Source: Salinibacter grassmerensis (GTDB lineage Bacteria; Bacteroidota; Rhodothermia; Rhodothermales; Salinibacteraceae). Taken from it: a DNA stretch of 64,000 nucleotides. Location of the stretch: the NCBI RefSeq assembly GCF_947077765.1, contig NZ_CAMTTF010000003.1, positions 310,001 to 374,000 on the forward strand, written 5' to 3'. Below, in pieces: positions 18,547 through 27,091 of this stretch. Position 1 is the stretch's first letter, and the number at the start of each line of letters is the position of its first letter. A program made the position numbers and the translations under genes. Under the pieces are notes generated by a model. It saw nothing but the letters and a program-made list of their open reading frames with translations. It was not told the DNA's origin and did no database searches.

Positions 18547-18906
18547 GTGTCTGATTCTCCCTTCCGTTCCCTCTCCAGCGACGCCAACTGGGCCGAGGCC
18601 CAATCCGCGTCCGAAGACCAGCCGGTGCTCGTGTTCAAGCACAGTTCGGCCTGTCCGGTGAGCGCCAAGGCGGAGAAGCAACTACAGTCCCTGGCCGAAG
18701 AGGGCTCTCTGCACGTTTACAAGCTCGTCGTGCAGGAGAGCCGCGCCCTGTCCGACGAGATTGAGGAAGCCCTGGACATCCGACACGAAACGCCGCAGGC
18801 TATTGTCCTCGACGACGGGACCCCGGTGTTTGACGCTTCCCACTTCGACGTCACGGCCGATGCCGTCCGGGAGGCCGTCCAGTCTGCGCCTTCTTCGACC
18901 AATTGA
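18547..18906 (+). CDS. YtxJ/BrxC-type monothiol bacilliredoxin
   Basis: A 119-residue protein from a GTG start. The thioredoxin-like fold shows 'VLVFKHSSACPVSAKAE' (about residues 27-43), the single-cysteine site typical of the YtxJ/BrxC bacillithiol family. 'HETPQAIVLDDGTPVF' supplies the cis-Pro loop. In Bacillus such proteins remove bacillithiol from oxidised protein thiols. Its presence suggests this organism uses bacillithiol, as many Bacteroidota do; this is inference. The stop codon is 8 bases before the ATG of the TlpA-like gene, so the two likely form an operon. Confidence 0.85.
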   Translation: MSDSPFRSLSSDANWAEAQSASEDQPVLVFKHSSACPVSAKAEKQLQSLAEEGSLHVYKLVVQESRALSDEIEEALDIRHETPQAIVLDDGTPVFDASHFDVTADAVREAVQSAPSSTN

Positions 18907-18914
18907 CCCTCCTC

Positions 18915-19487
18915 ATGCATCGCTTTCTGACGCTCGCCTGCACCGCCGGGCTGCTCGCCCTGCTCATCGCATGTGGGGGAGACGACACAGCCCAGACCAG
19001 CGATCAGGCCGCACCATCCGCGTCCGAGTCGAGCCGCCCCATTCCCGGCAAGGTGCGGGACGTGGGGCCTGAGCCGGTCCCCACTCTCACGATGGAAACG
19101 CTCGACGGGGCCTCAATCGACCTCGCTGCCCGGAACGGTGAGCTCCTCCTCGTCAACTTTTGGGCCACCTGGTGCGCCCCGTGCCGTGAGGAAATTCCAG
19201 ACCTTAAGGGCCTGCACACGGACCTTGAGAACCTTACGGTCATCGGGGTGGCGTTGGACCGCAAGGGCCGTGAGGTCGTGGAGCCATTTGCCCAGAAGCT
19301 CGACATCAACTACCCGATCGTCGTAGACGAAGCAGGCACCGTCGAGGCGGAGTTCGGGCCTATTCCCGGTCTTCCCACAACGATTCTCGTGACCCCGGAT
19401 GGACAGATCACGAAGCGGGTCGTCGGCATTTTCCCCACCGAGGAGATGCGCCCGACGCTCAAGAAGATGCTGTCCGACGAGGCGTGA
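18915..19487 (+). CDS. TlpA-family thiol-disulfide oxidoreductase, lipoprotein
   Basis: A 190-residue protein. The N-terminus is a lipoprotein signal peptide with lipobox LIAC (Cys20), followed by a Ser/Asp-rich linker. The thioredoxin domain has 'NFWATWCAPC' (Cys87 and Cys90) and the cis-Pro loop 'IPGLPTTILV'. It should act in the periplasm as a reductant, for example for cytochrome c maturation or general disulfide handling. The ATG at 18915 was chosen over an upstream in-frame TTG at 18903 because it starts right before the signal peptide. It is probably co-transcribed with the YtxJ-like gene. Confidence 0.92.
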   Translation: MHRFLTLACTAGLLALLIACGGDDTAQTSDQAAPSASESSRPIPGKVRDVGPEPVPTLTMETLDGASIDLAARNGELLLVNFWATWCAPCREEIPDLKGLHTDLENLTVIGVALDRKGREVVEPFAQKLDINYPIVVDEAGTVEAEFGPIPGLPTTILVTPDGQITKRVVGIFPTEEMRPTLKKMLSDEA

Positions 19488-19496
19488 GGGGCGACG

Positions 19497-19922
19497 TTAT
19501 TCGTCCTCCTCCTCCTCTTCCACGCGCTCTCGCCTCATCAGGAAGTCTTCGAGGCTGCCCACGACGACTCGCGTCTCTTCATCGACCTCCACGTCTTCGA
19601 CGTCCCCAGCCCGGATCAGCTTCTTGATCTTCTTCCGGTCGATCTGCTTGAGGATCCGTCGCGCCTCTGTTCGGCTCACGACGTCCTCCCGATAATCGGC
19701 GGCAAAGTCCTCGAGGAAGTCGAGGGTTTCGTCCGTGAGGTCAATCATCCGAATCTCCTCGTTGGAGTCGGAGAGGGACCAGTACAGGTCCGCGTCAATC
19801 AGGTGACGATCAGTCCAGCGGACCAGGGTCTGCTTCGAGAGCTGAAGGTGCTCAGAGAGCTCGTCGAGCGGCATCGTCTTCGGCTGCCGCGACGTCGCGG
19901 GTCGGTCAGGCACAATATGCAT
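19497..19922 (-). CDS. HTH-domain protein with acidic C-terminus, function unknown
   Basis: A 141-residue protein. Residues about 17-40 ('MPLDELSEHLQLSKQTLVRWTDRHLI') look like a MerR/excisionase-type helix-turn-helix. A middle part includes 'EARRILKQIDRKKIKKLIRAGDVEDVEV', followed by a run of Glu and Asp at the end. It might be a small DNA-binding protein. A downstream ATG at 19874 would start exactly at the HTH and is an alternative. It is convergent with tlpA, with only 9 bases between the stops. No family name can be given. Confidence 0.6.
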   Translation of the reverse strand: MHIVPDRPATSRQPKTMPLDELSEHLQLSKQTLVRWTDRHLIDADLYWSLSDSNEEIRMIDLTDETLDFLEDFAADYREDVVSRTEARRILKQIDRKKIKKLIRAGDVEDVEVDEETRVVVGSLEDFLMRRERVEEEEEDE

Positions 19923-20035
19923 CCGGTGGCATTAGGGAAAAAGGGTGACGTACATTAGACAGAGAATGTCCCTTTTTGTTTCTACGTGTTCATCCCACCC
20001 ATCTTCTACCTCGCCCGGAATTGACGCTCTCGACG

Positions 20036-20692
20036 ATGCCCTCCTCCCGCTCCAAAGAGGACTGGACCGCCCTCCTTGACCCTCTCCTCTCAGACTCGGT
20101 GCAGTCCGCCAACGAACGGCTCATGCAGACCGAAGAAATCCGGCAGTGGCTCCGCCAGGCTTCGACGGAGGCGGCCGAGGGAATGAGTCAGCGCCCCGAC
20201 ATGCGCGGTGAGATGCGCGGGTACGGGCAGCTGAAGGCGGCCTTTGAGGAGCGCTTTCCGAGCCTCCTCAATGCCGTCGAGGAGCTGACGGGGGGATGCG
20301 GGACGATCGACCTCGACTGGACGCCCATGAATCCCACCATGAGTCGCGTTGAGGTGGACTTCCACCGCGAGCTTGCCGTCGACGTATTCACGCGACTGGC
20401 GGCGCCGTCCCCTGAAGCCGCACAGGCGGCCCTGCACACCGTGGAGGAGGCCCTTCCAGACGGAACACCGTTTCCGAACCGGCCCAACACGGTCACCGGT
20501 CTGGTCGGCCACGACGGCTCGTGCCTGGGGGTCCGGGTGCGGGAGCACCTGGGCAACGAGCAGGGCAGCCGGTACCGCACCGTCACGCTCCTACCGGAGG
20601 CCCAGAACGATGTCGAGAACCTATCCACGGAGGAGGCTGCGTCCCGCCTTCTTCAACTGCTAGCCCCCGATGATTCGCCCTCGGCTGTCTGA
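20036..20692 (+). CDS. hypothetical protein
   Basis: A 218-residue soluble, acidic protein that I do not recognise. It has no signal peptide or membrane segment. Visible parts: a helical N-terminal half ('LLDPLLSDSVQSANERLMQTEEIRQWL') and a more strand-like C-terminal half ('HDGSCLGVRVREHLGNEQGSRYRTVTLLPE'). Codon use matches the neighbours. The ATG at 20036 begins the protein-like composition. Its 3' end overlaps the convergent gene at 20653-21126 by 40 bases. Confidence 0.6.
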   Translation: MPSSRSKEDWTALLDPLLSDSVQSANERLMQTEEIRQWLRQASTEAAEGMSQRPDMRGEMRGYGQLKAAFEERFPSLLNAVEELTGGCGTIDLDWTPMNPTMSRVEVDFHRELAVDVFTRLAAPSPEAAQAALHTVEEALPDGTPFPNRPNTVTGLVGHDGSCLGVRVREHLGNEQGSRYRTVTLLPEAQNDVENLSTEEAASRLLQLLAPDDSPSAV

Positions 20693-21126
20693 CGGGACGG
20701 AGCACCGGTGACGCAGTCCACCTCCCCGACGCCCCGAACCTGCCATTTCTGTTCGTTCTCCCCATCCGCAAACCAAAAGCGTGCCCCGGGCTGCACAAAC
20801 TCGCTCAGGAAGCGCACGAACGTTTCGGGAGAGACGTTGGCGGGCACCTCATCGCTGACCAGCGTGAGCTCGTCACCGCGGATCTGAAAATAACCGAGGG
20901 CAAACGGAAGGGGGCCGTCGGTCTTGGTGCTCAACTCCTCCTGATACACCTGGCTCTCCGCCCGCAGCGACTGGACGAGCTCGACGGTCAGCCAGTCTTT
21001 TTCCCGCCCGCCGATGAGGCCGTGGTGCCGCCGCTCAAACAGCTTCCGCACGAGGCCCTCCAGCGCCTCGTGCTTTTCGGGACGAACGACAGCATCTTCG
21101 ACGCGACAGCGATAGCGGTCGGGCAT
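20653..21126 (-). CDS. hypothetical protein
   Basis: A 157-residue soluble protein without a recognised family. It includes 'VELVQSLRAESQVYQEELSTKTDGPLPFALGYFQIRGDELTLVSDEVP' and 'VRFLSEFVQPGARFWFADGENEQKWQVRGVGEV'. Strand-rich composition without hydrophobic helices suggests a small cytosolic beta or alpha+beta domain. It is convergent with the hypothetical gene at 20036-20692 (40-base 3' overlap), and its start faces the YdjM-like gene. Confidence 0.6.
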   Translation of the reverse strand: MPDRYRCRVEDAVVRPEKHEALEGLVRKLFERRHHGLIGGREKDWLTVELVQSLRAESQVYQEELSTKTDGPLPFALGYFQIRGDELTLVSDEVPANVSPETFVRFLSEFVQPGARFWFADGENEQKWQVRGVGEVDCVTGAPSRQTAEGESSGASS

Positions 21127-21242
21127 GGCAGCCTCGTAACGGGTGTACAGACATTACGGCAAAGCCTGGCTCAACGGGGGAAGGGCGCCGTACAGGAGGC
21201 CCCTTGTCACGTTCCTCTTCAACACCGAATACTTCCCACCCT

Positions 21243-22277
21243 ATGGATTCCGTGACACAGATTACACTGGGCGCCGCGGTGGGCGAGGCGACGGCGGGCC
21301 GCGAGGCCGACCTCAAAGCGCCGCTGTGGGGCGCGGCCTTCGGCCTCCTGCCCGATCTCGACGTGCTAGCCAACCCGTTTCTGACAGAAATTCAGGCGCT
21401 CACCATGCACCGGAGTGTCACGCACTCCCTGGTGTTTATTGCCCTGGTAAGTGTGTGTGCGGCATACGGGCTTCGGCGCTTTCATCGGGACGTTCCGGTC
21501 TCCACGGGGCAGTGGGGGGCCCTGGTCGCGCTCACGCTCGGTACACACGTGGGACTCGACTGCCTCACAACGTATGGCACGCAGGTCTTCTGGCCCTTCA
21601 GCAACTACCCTGTCATCTACGGGGCTGTCTTTGTCATCGACCCACTGTATACCCTGCCGCTGGCGGCAGGGCTGCTCGTGTCTCTCCGGTGGAACGCCAC
21701 AGTGCCGGCGCGGCGCTGGGCGAACTACGTGGGCCTTGCGCTGAGCTCCGCGTACCTTCTCTTCACCGTCGTCAACAAGGAACACGTCAAGCAGGTCTTT
21801 GAGGAGGCCCTCTCGGACACGGCTCCCCACTACGAACGCATCTTCACGTCCCCCACCCCTTTCAACAACCTCCTTTGGCAGGGCGTCGCGGAAACTAAGG
21901 ATGGATATTACGTCGGGGACTACTCGCTTCTCGACCCAGATCGCTCCGTCAATTTCCAGTACGTGCCTAAGCAACACGACCTCTTGGAAGATCAGTGGGA
22001 CACCCCCGTCGTGAGGGAGCTGCGCCGGTTCTCTCAGGGCTACTTCGTCGTCCGTCGGGACGGCGGGGGCGCTCTGCGGATTCATGATCTTCGGTTCGGG
22101 CGCAACGACGTCGGCCTCACCGACGATGGCGAGTATCTGTTCACGTACAGGCTGCGGGCAGGACCGGACGGAACCATCATCGGCATCACGCGCCCCGAGC
22201 CGCCGTTCGAACTCAACGCCGCACTCCTTCGCCAATTCCTTGCCCGCATTCAGGGCCAGCCTGAGTCGCTCCCCTAA
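21243..22277 (+). CDS. YdjM-type membrane-bound metal-dependent hydrolase-like protein
   Basis: A 344-residue protein. The N-terminal part 'SVTQITLGAAVGEA' followed by 'LWGAAFGLLPDLDVLANPF' and 'MHRSVTHSLVF' matches the PF04307 (YdjM, 'LexA-binding') family, with conserved Asp and His residues that could bind metal. Four hydrophobic helices span about residues 58-190. The last 150 residues form a soluble domain ('GYYVGDYSLLDPDRSVNFQYVP'). The family's reaction is not established. The ATG at 21243 sits right before the conserved block. Confidence 0.8.
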   Translation: MDSVTQITLGAAVGEATAGREADLKAPLWGAAFGLLPDLDVLANPFLTEIQALTMHRSVTHSLVFIALVSVCAAYGLRRFHRDVPVSTGQWGALVALTLGTHVGLDCLTTYGTQVFWPFSNYPVIYGAVFVIDPLYTLPLAAGLLVSLRWNATVPARRWANYVGLALSSAYLLFTVVNKEHVKQVFEEALSDTAPHYERIFTSPTPFNNLLWQGVAETKDGYYVGDYSLLDPDRSVNFQYVPKQHDLLEDQWDTPVVRELRRFSQGYFVVRRDGGGALRIHDLRFGRNDVGLTDDGEYLFTYRLRAGPDGTIIGITRPEPPFELNAALLRQFLARIQGQPESLP

Positions 22278-22407
22278 GAGTCGGGGGCAATTTTCGGCAA
22301 TTAATGCCCATTCGGCGGGCACGGCCGTCTAAAAATTGATACTTCCCCTCTTGGCTCAGTACCTTCAGGGTGCTTTCCACTCCTATAAGCCGCGACTCTT
22401 CTCCGTC

Positions 22408-23259
22408 ATGAACGACCTTCTTTCCCGTTCTCAGGACTACCTAAACGCCGAGACGATACAGGTGCTCGGCTCCTACGTACTGAGCATTGTTGCCTTTGTC
22501 CTCATTCTCATCGTGGGGCGGTACGTGGCGACCTGGGTCCGCGATACGATCCGGGGAGGGCTCGACAAGCCGCAGGTCGACACGACCCTGACGAAGTTTG
22601 CCGGCAACTTTGCGTACTACGCCATCTTCCTGCTGGCCCTCTTCGCCGGCCTGGAGACCGTGGGGATCGAAACGGCGAGCTTCGTCGCCGTCCTGGCCGC
22701 CGCCAGTTTTGCGGTTGGCCTCGCCCTGCAGGGCACCCTCGCCAACTTCGCCGCGGGCATCATGCTGCTGATCTTTCGGCCCTTCAAGGTCGACGACTAC
22801 GTCGAAATTGCCGACGAGACCGGCTTCGTGCGCGACATCTCCCTCTTCTTTACGCGGCTCACCACCCGAGACAACCGTCTTATCATCGTTCCGAACGGCG
22901 ACATTTTCGGCTCCACCATCCGCAATATTTTTGCGCACGATATTGTCCGGGTGGACTGCAACGTCGGAACCGACTACCCGGCGGACATCGACGCCACCCG
23001 CGAGGTGCTGCTCGAGGCGGCCCGCAGCGTTGACGGTCGCGTGGCGGAAAAGGGCGAGCAGGCCGCACTCACGGGCCTTGGAGACTCGTCCATTGCCTGG
23101 CAGGTGCGCGTCTGGGCCGAGACCGACGACTATTTTCGCCTCCGGCAGGAGTTGACCCGCCAGGTGAAGTACAAGCTGGACGAGGCGGACATCGGCATTC
23201 CGTATCCGCAGATGGACGTGCACCTCGACGAACTCAACGGCAACGGCGAGGCGGCGTAG
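22408..23259 (+). CDS. small-conductance mechanosensitive channel (MscS family)
   Basis: A 283-residue inner-membrane channel. Three transmembrane helices occupy about residues 20-115. The third, pore-lining one has the Gly/Ala pattern 'VLAAASFAVGLALQGTLANFAAGIMLLIFRPF', which is characteristic of MscS TM3. The cytoplasmic vestibule follows with 'VDDYVEIADETGFV' and 'VPNGDIFGSTIRN'. It should release solutes on hypo-osmotic shock, which is relevant in a halophile. Length equals E. coli MscS (286). The ATG at 22408 is used; the open upstream frame is not needed. Confidence 0.93.
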   Translation: MNDLLSRSQDYLNAETIQVLGSYVLSIVAFVLILIVGRYVATWVRDTIRGGLDKPQVDTTLTKFAGNFAYYAIFLLALFAGLETVGIETASFVAVLAAASFAVGLALQGTLANFAAGIMLLIFRPFKVDDYVEIADETGFVRDISLFFTRLTTRDNRLIIVPNGDIFGSTIRNIFAHDIVRVDCNVGTDYPADIDATREVLLEAARSVDGRVAEKGEQAALTGLGDSSIAWQVRVWAETDDYFRLRQELTRQVKYKLDEADIGIPYPQMDVHLDELNGNGEAA

Positions 23260-23391
23260 CCCTCAGCGGGCGGGGCGGTGGTGGTGGTGTGTTCTTTCCG
23301 AAAAGCGACGTTGGAGAGGAACGTACGGGGGGACGCGCGCTTGCAGTGAGTGTCACTTGAGATCCCCAACCACCAACCCACACATCTCGTT

Positions 23392-23817
23392 ATGCCTACT
23401 CGTTCTGCGGACGCAACGTGGACCGGCAACCTGCCCGACGGCAGCGGCACCATGCGGCTCGAAAGTGGAGCCTATGAAGGTGCATACTCGTTCCGCTCCC
23501 GCTTCGAGGACGGAGACGGTTCCAATCCTGAAGAGCTGATTGCCGCCGCCCATTCGGGCTGCTACTCGATGGCCCTCTCCAACGTGTTGGCCGAGGCCGG
23601 GCATGAGCCCGAGTCGGTTAACACCACCGCGGACGTGACGCTTCAGATGGTCGAGGGGGACCCCACCATCACCGGGATCCACCTGACGACGGAAGCGTCC
23701 GTGCCGGGCCTCGACGCGGACACGTTTGAAGAACACGCTGCGGCGGCCAAGGACGGCTGCCCAGTCTCGAAGGCCCTCGCCGGTACGGAGATCACGCTCG
23801 ACGCGAGCCTAGCGTAG
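23392..23817 (+). CDS. OsmC-family peroxiredoxin
   Basis: A 141-residue OsmC/Ohr-fold protein. The two redox cysteines are in 'AAHSGCYSMALSNVL' (about Cys64) and 'AAKDGCPVSKAL' (about Cys123). The start 'TRSADATWTGNLPDGSGTM' resembles OsmC rather than Ohr. It reduces organic hydroperoxides using dihydrolipoyl or other thiol donors in the cytosol. Length is typical (about 140). A bidirectional hairpin terminator follows, shared with the convergent oxidoreductase gene. Confidence 0.92.
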   Translation: MPTRSADATWTGNLPDGSGTMRLESGAYEGAYSFRSRFEDGDGSNPEELIAAAHSGCYSMALSNVLAEAGHEPESVNTTADVTLQMVEGDPTITGIHLTTEASVPGLDADTFEEHAAAAKDGCPVSKALAGTEITLDASLA

Positions 23818-23852
23818 GCCTTGACGTATTCGGACGGTCTCGTCCCCGTTCC

Positions 23853-23890
23853 GCCCCGGGTCCTCAAAAGGACTCGGGGCGTTTGTGTGT
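23853..23890. terminator. hairpin terminator between osmC-like and oxidoreductase genes
   Basis: GCCCCGGGTCC pairs with GGACTCGGGGC around a TCAAAA loop (11 bp, one G-T wobble), followed on the plus strand by GTTTGTGTG. It lies between two convergent genes and may act on both strands. Confidence 0.75.
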
Positions 23891-23894
23891 CGGT

Positions 23895-24878
23895 CTACGA
23901 GACCACTTGAAGGACGATCTTTCCGGCGTTCTCGTTGTTTTCCATGCGCCGGTGGGCGTCGGCCACCTCGGTCCAGTCGTAGGTCGAATCGATCACTGGG
24001 CGGAGCGGGCCGTCCGCGAACTTGGGCACGACATCCCCCGCAAACGCACGGGTAAGCTGTACCTTGTAGTCGAGGCTTCGGTCGCGGAGCGTCGAGGTTA
24101 GGAGCTGAATGCGTTTGGCCATCAGGGCGCGCAGGCTTACCTCCGCCACGGTGCTGCCCCCCAGAGTCGCAAGTTGGACGATGCGGCCGTCCACCGACAG
24201 GGCCTCCACATTCTGGTGAAAGTACGGCGCGCCGATGAAGTCGAGCACGATGTCTACCCCCTCTCCCTCCGTGAGGTCGTCGACCCGGGCGGCGAAGTCC
24301 TCCGACTCGTAGTCGATGGTGGCTGCCGCTCCGAGATCGCGGCAGAGATCGTGCTTCGGGGCCGAGGCCGTGATGTAGGGGCGCGCACTGGCCTCCCGCG
24401 TGAGTTGAATGGCAGCGGTTCCCACGCCACTGGCGCCGGCATGGATAAGCGTGTCGTGCCCGCTTTGTAGCCCCCCAAGCCAATGGAGCGCCTGGTACGC
24501 CGTCAGAAACACCTCCGGGATTGCCGCCGCCTCCTGCATGGAGAGGCCCGGCGGGACGGCCATCAGCAGGTCTTTGTGCACAACCACCTGTTCGGCGTAC
24601 CCGCCCCCGGCCAGCAGGCTGAATACGCGATCTCCCTCGTGCCAGTCGGTCACACCAGACCCGGCCTCCTGAACGATCCCGGCCATCTCGAGCCCCATGA
24701 TGGAGGATGCCCCGTCGGGTGGGGAATAGTGGCCGCGGCGCTGGAACGTGTCGGCGCGGTTGAGAGCAGTGGCGTGCACCTGGACACGGACCTCGTCGGC
24801 CTTAGGGGTCGGGGTCGGCACCTCGCCGATGGTCATTGCGGACGGGTCGCCAGGCTCGGGGACGCGAACGGCTCGCAT
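23895..24878 (-). CDS. NAD(P)H:quinone oxidoreductase, zinc-independent MDR family (PIG3-like)
   Basis: A 327-residue medium-chain dehydrogenase/reductase. The N-terminal GroES-like domain starts 'MRAVRVPEPGDPSAMTIGEVPTP' and contains 'LNRADTFQRRGHYSPP' and 'GLEMAGIV'. The nucleotide site is 'LIHAGASGVGTAAIQLTRE' (about residues 143-161). 'EGVDIVLDFIGAPYFHQN' and 'LMAKRIQLLTSTLRDRS' match the quinone oxidoreductase/TP53I3 subgroup. No catalytic or structural zinc cysteines are seen. It should reduce quinones with NADPH. The ATG at 24878 matches the conserved start. Confidence 0.9.
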   Translation of the reverse strand: MRAVRVPEPGDPSAMTIGEVPTPTPKADEVRVQVHATALNRADTFQRRGHYSPPDGASSIMGLEMAGIVQEAGSGVTDWHEGDRVFSLLAGGGYAEQVVVHKDLLMAVPPGLSMQEAAAIPEVFLTAYQALHWLGGLQSGHDTLIHAGASGVGTAAIQLTREASARPYITASAPKHDLCRDLGAAATIDYESEDFAARVDDLTEGEGVDIVLDFIGAPYFHQNVEALSVDGRIVQLATLGGSTVAEVSLRALMAKRIQLLTSTLRDRSLDYKVQLTRAFAGDVVPKFADGPLRPVIDSTYDWTEVADAHRRMENNENAGKIVLQVVS

Positions 24879-25011
24879 AGGATGCACAGACAGATTGGTT
24901 GGCAAATAACTCGTCGGTGGCCTCTCTGTACTCTCGCACGTTCTCGAGCGTGGAGAGGTGCCCCACAGGATCGCATCGACCAGCGGGGCTGGCGGCCCAG
25001 TCGCTGAGCCC

Positions 25012-26250
25012 CTACGCCGACAACGTCCGACGCGCCTGTTCGAGGGCCGCGGACGCGAAGAGCTCTTTGTTGAGCGTGCGGTCCTCCACGAACTGGTGGC
25101 GTCGGGCGTGCCCTCCGGATGCGTCGGCGTACCCGACCCACACGGTGCCTACCGGCTTCTCGGGCGTGCCGCCCGTCGGCCCCGCGATGCCGGTCGTCGA
25201 CACGCCCACCGTGGTGCCTAGCGCCTCCCGAACCCCCTCGGCCATCTGGAGGGCCACTGCCTCGCTCACGGCACCGTGCTCGCGGATCGCTGCCTCCTCC
25301 ACTCCAAGGACCGTTTTCTTTGCGGAATTGGCGTAGGCGACCACGCTCCCCAGATAATAGTCGGACGACCCGGAGACGCCCGTCAGCCGGTGCCCGATGA
25401 GACCGCCCGTGGCACTCTCCGCACTGGCAATCGTGGCGTCACGCGTTCGCAGCGCATTCCCCAGGACCTCTTCCAGGGTAACGTCGCCGGTGCCAATGAT
25501 GTCGTTGCCGGCCCGCTCCCGCATTGCCGCTTCCACCGTGTCGAGACGCGCATCCGCCGTCGTTTGCTGAGCATCGGCCGACAGGCGCAGGCGCACACCG
25601 CTCGTGGAGGGCAGGTACGCCAGGGACACATCGTCCCCCAGCACGTCGGACAGATCGCCCAGCTTCTCCTGCAGGGCCGTCTCCCCGATCCCCGCCGTCA
25701 CGAGGGTCCGGTGACGCACCTCGCCCACGCCCGACTGCTGTTCGAGCCGCGGCTGGACCGAGGCCTCAAAGATAGCAGTCATCTCCTCCGGAATGCCAGG
25801 CAGCAGCACAATTAGTCGCCCGTCCGGGGCCTCATGCCACAGCCCCACGGCGGCCCCGACCGGATTGGCGAGCGTCTCAAAACTCTCCGGCCGCTGGGCG
25901 AGGGCCGGGGCCGACGGCGGCACGTCTCGATTCCGGCGGTCGTAATACTGGCGAACACGCTCCAGCACATCCGGGTCGGTCTGGAGCGGAGCGCCGAAAT
26001 AATCGGCGATGACCGTGCGCGTCAAGTCGTCATGGGTAGGGCCAAGCCCACCGGTGCAGATGACGAGACGGGCCTCCTCGTACGCCCGGTCCAGCTCTCG
26101 GAAGATGTCTTCCCGGGCGTCCCCGACGGTCACCGTCCGGGTCATGCGGACGCCGAGCCGACTAAGCTCCCCCCCCAGCCACGCGGCATTCGTATTGGTG
26201 GTCTGGCCAATCAACAGTTCATCGCCAATGGTCAGGAGCTGTGCCTTCAT
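25012..26250 (-). CDS. cinA: CinA: nicotinamide mononucleotide deamidase / competence-damage protein
   Basis: A 412-residue two-domain protein. The N-terminal MoCF-biosynthesis-like domain (COG1058) has 'LLTIGDELLIGQTTNTNAAW' and 'LVICTGGLGPTHDDLT'. The C-terminal PncC/CinA domain has 'IASAESATGGLIGHRLT' and 'GVSTTGIAGPTGGTPEKPVGTVWVG'. PncC hydrolyses the amide of NMN in pyridine-nucleotide recycling, and the N-terminal domain has ADP-ribose pyrophosphatase activity in some homologues. It lies in the run pgsA-pyrE-cinA, all on the minus strand. The pgsA-cinA association is common in bacteria. Confidence 0.95.
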   Translation of the reverse strand: MKAQLLTIGDELLIGQTTNTNAAWLGGELSRLGVRMTRTVTVGDAREDIFRELDRAYEEARLVICTGGLGPTHDDLTRTVIADYFGAPLQTDPDVLERVRQYYDRRNRDVPPSAPALAQRPESFETLANPVGAAVGLWHEAPDGRLIVLLPGIPEEMTAIFEASVQPRLEQQSGVGEVRHRTLVTAGIGETALQEKLGDLSDVLGDDVSLAYLPSTSGVRLRLSADAQQTTADARLDTVEAAMRERAGNDIIGTGDVTLEEVLGNALRTRDATIASAESATGGLIGHRLTGVSGSSDYYLGSVVAYANSAKKTVLGVEEAAIREHGAVSEAVALQMAEGVREALGTTVGVSTTGIAGPTGGTPEKPVGTVWVGYADASGGHARRHQFVEDRTLNKELFASAALEQARRTLSA

Positions 26251-26364
26251 CGATACAGGGAAGAAGAACCCAGAGGAAATCGGAACGAGACGACTCCCGC
26301 GTCTTGACGGGGGCGGCTTCCAATGCGTGGAGTCGGCATGGGATTGTCTAGCGAGTAGGGTGGT

Positions 26365-27045
26365 TCAGCCCCCGTGTTCCTGGGACCAGGCGTCGGGATC
26401 GGCCCGCCAGTCGTTGAGCAACGCCTGTGCGTCTTCCGAGAGCGCATGCTGGCGATGCGCCACGTCCAGAAGCACGGGAAACGTCGTCAGCACGTGGCAG
26501 GGCACACCGGCCTCCCGGAACGCCGTGGCGGCGGCGTCCAGCCCATACGAAAAAATGGCCAGTACCGCCGGAACGGTGGCACCGGTCTCCCGAACGGCCG
26601 CCACCGCGTCCAACACGGATCGGCCCGTCGAGATGAGATCCTCCACCACGATAACCGTGTCGCCCGCTCCCGGCTGTGCTCCCTCAATGCGCCGTCCCTG
26701 CCCATGCCCCTTGGCCGAAGAGCGGATGTATGCCATTGGGGCATCGATCCGGTCGGCCAGCCACGCCGCGTGGGGGATGCCGGCCGTGGCCGTTCCGGCA
26801 ACGGTAGGCGACGTCCAGTCGTGATCCCGGACGATCTCGGTAAACCCGTTTGCGATGCGTTCGCGGACGGACGGATGCGCGAGGGTCTGCCGGTTGTCAC
26901 AGTAAATGGGCGCCGCGAGGCCCGAGGACCACGTGAACGGGTCGCGCGGGCGCAAGAAAACGGCCTCAATGTTCAAAAGGGTGTCCGCGAGGGCGCGGGC
27001 CCGATCGGCCGACGACGGGGCAAAAATCTCTTGGGGGGTGGGCAT
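26365..27045 (-). CDS. pyrE: orotate phosphoribosyltransferase
   Basis: A 226-residue type I phosphoribosyltransferase. The PRPP loop is 'DTVIVVEDLISTGRSVLDAV' (about residues 127-146). The substrate-side loop 'YIRSSAKGHGQGRRIEG' and 'FTWSSGLAAPIYCDNR' near the N-terminus are typical of PyrE. It converts orotate plus PRPP to OMP in pyrimidine synthesis. The ATG at 27045 precedes the conserved N-terminal helix; a longer start at 27060 adds only five residues. It is located 46 bases downstream of pgsA. Confidence 0.93.
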   Translation of the reverse strand: MPTPQEIFAPSSADRARALADTLLNIEAVFLRPRDPFTWSSGLAAPIYCDNRQTLAHPSVRERIANGFTEIVRDHDWTSPTVAGTATAGIPHAAWLADRIDAPMAYIRSSAKGHGQGRRIEGAQPGAGDTVIVVEDLISTGRSVLDAVAAVRETGATVPAVLAIFSYGLDAAATAFREAGVPCHVLTTFPVLLDVAHRQHALSEDAQALLNDWRADPDAWSQEHGG

Positions 27046-27091
27046 GACGGACGACAGCAATCAGTCAAGTTCACGAGTGGGGAGTGCGGGC

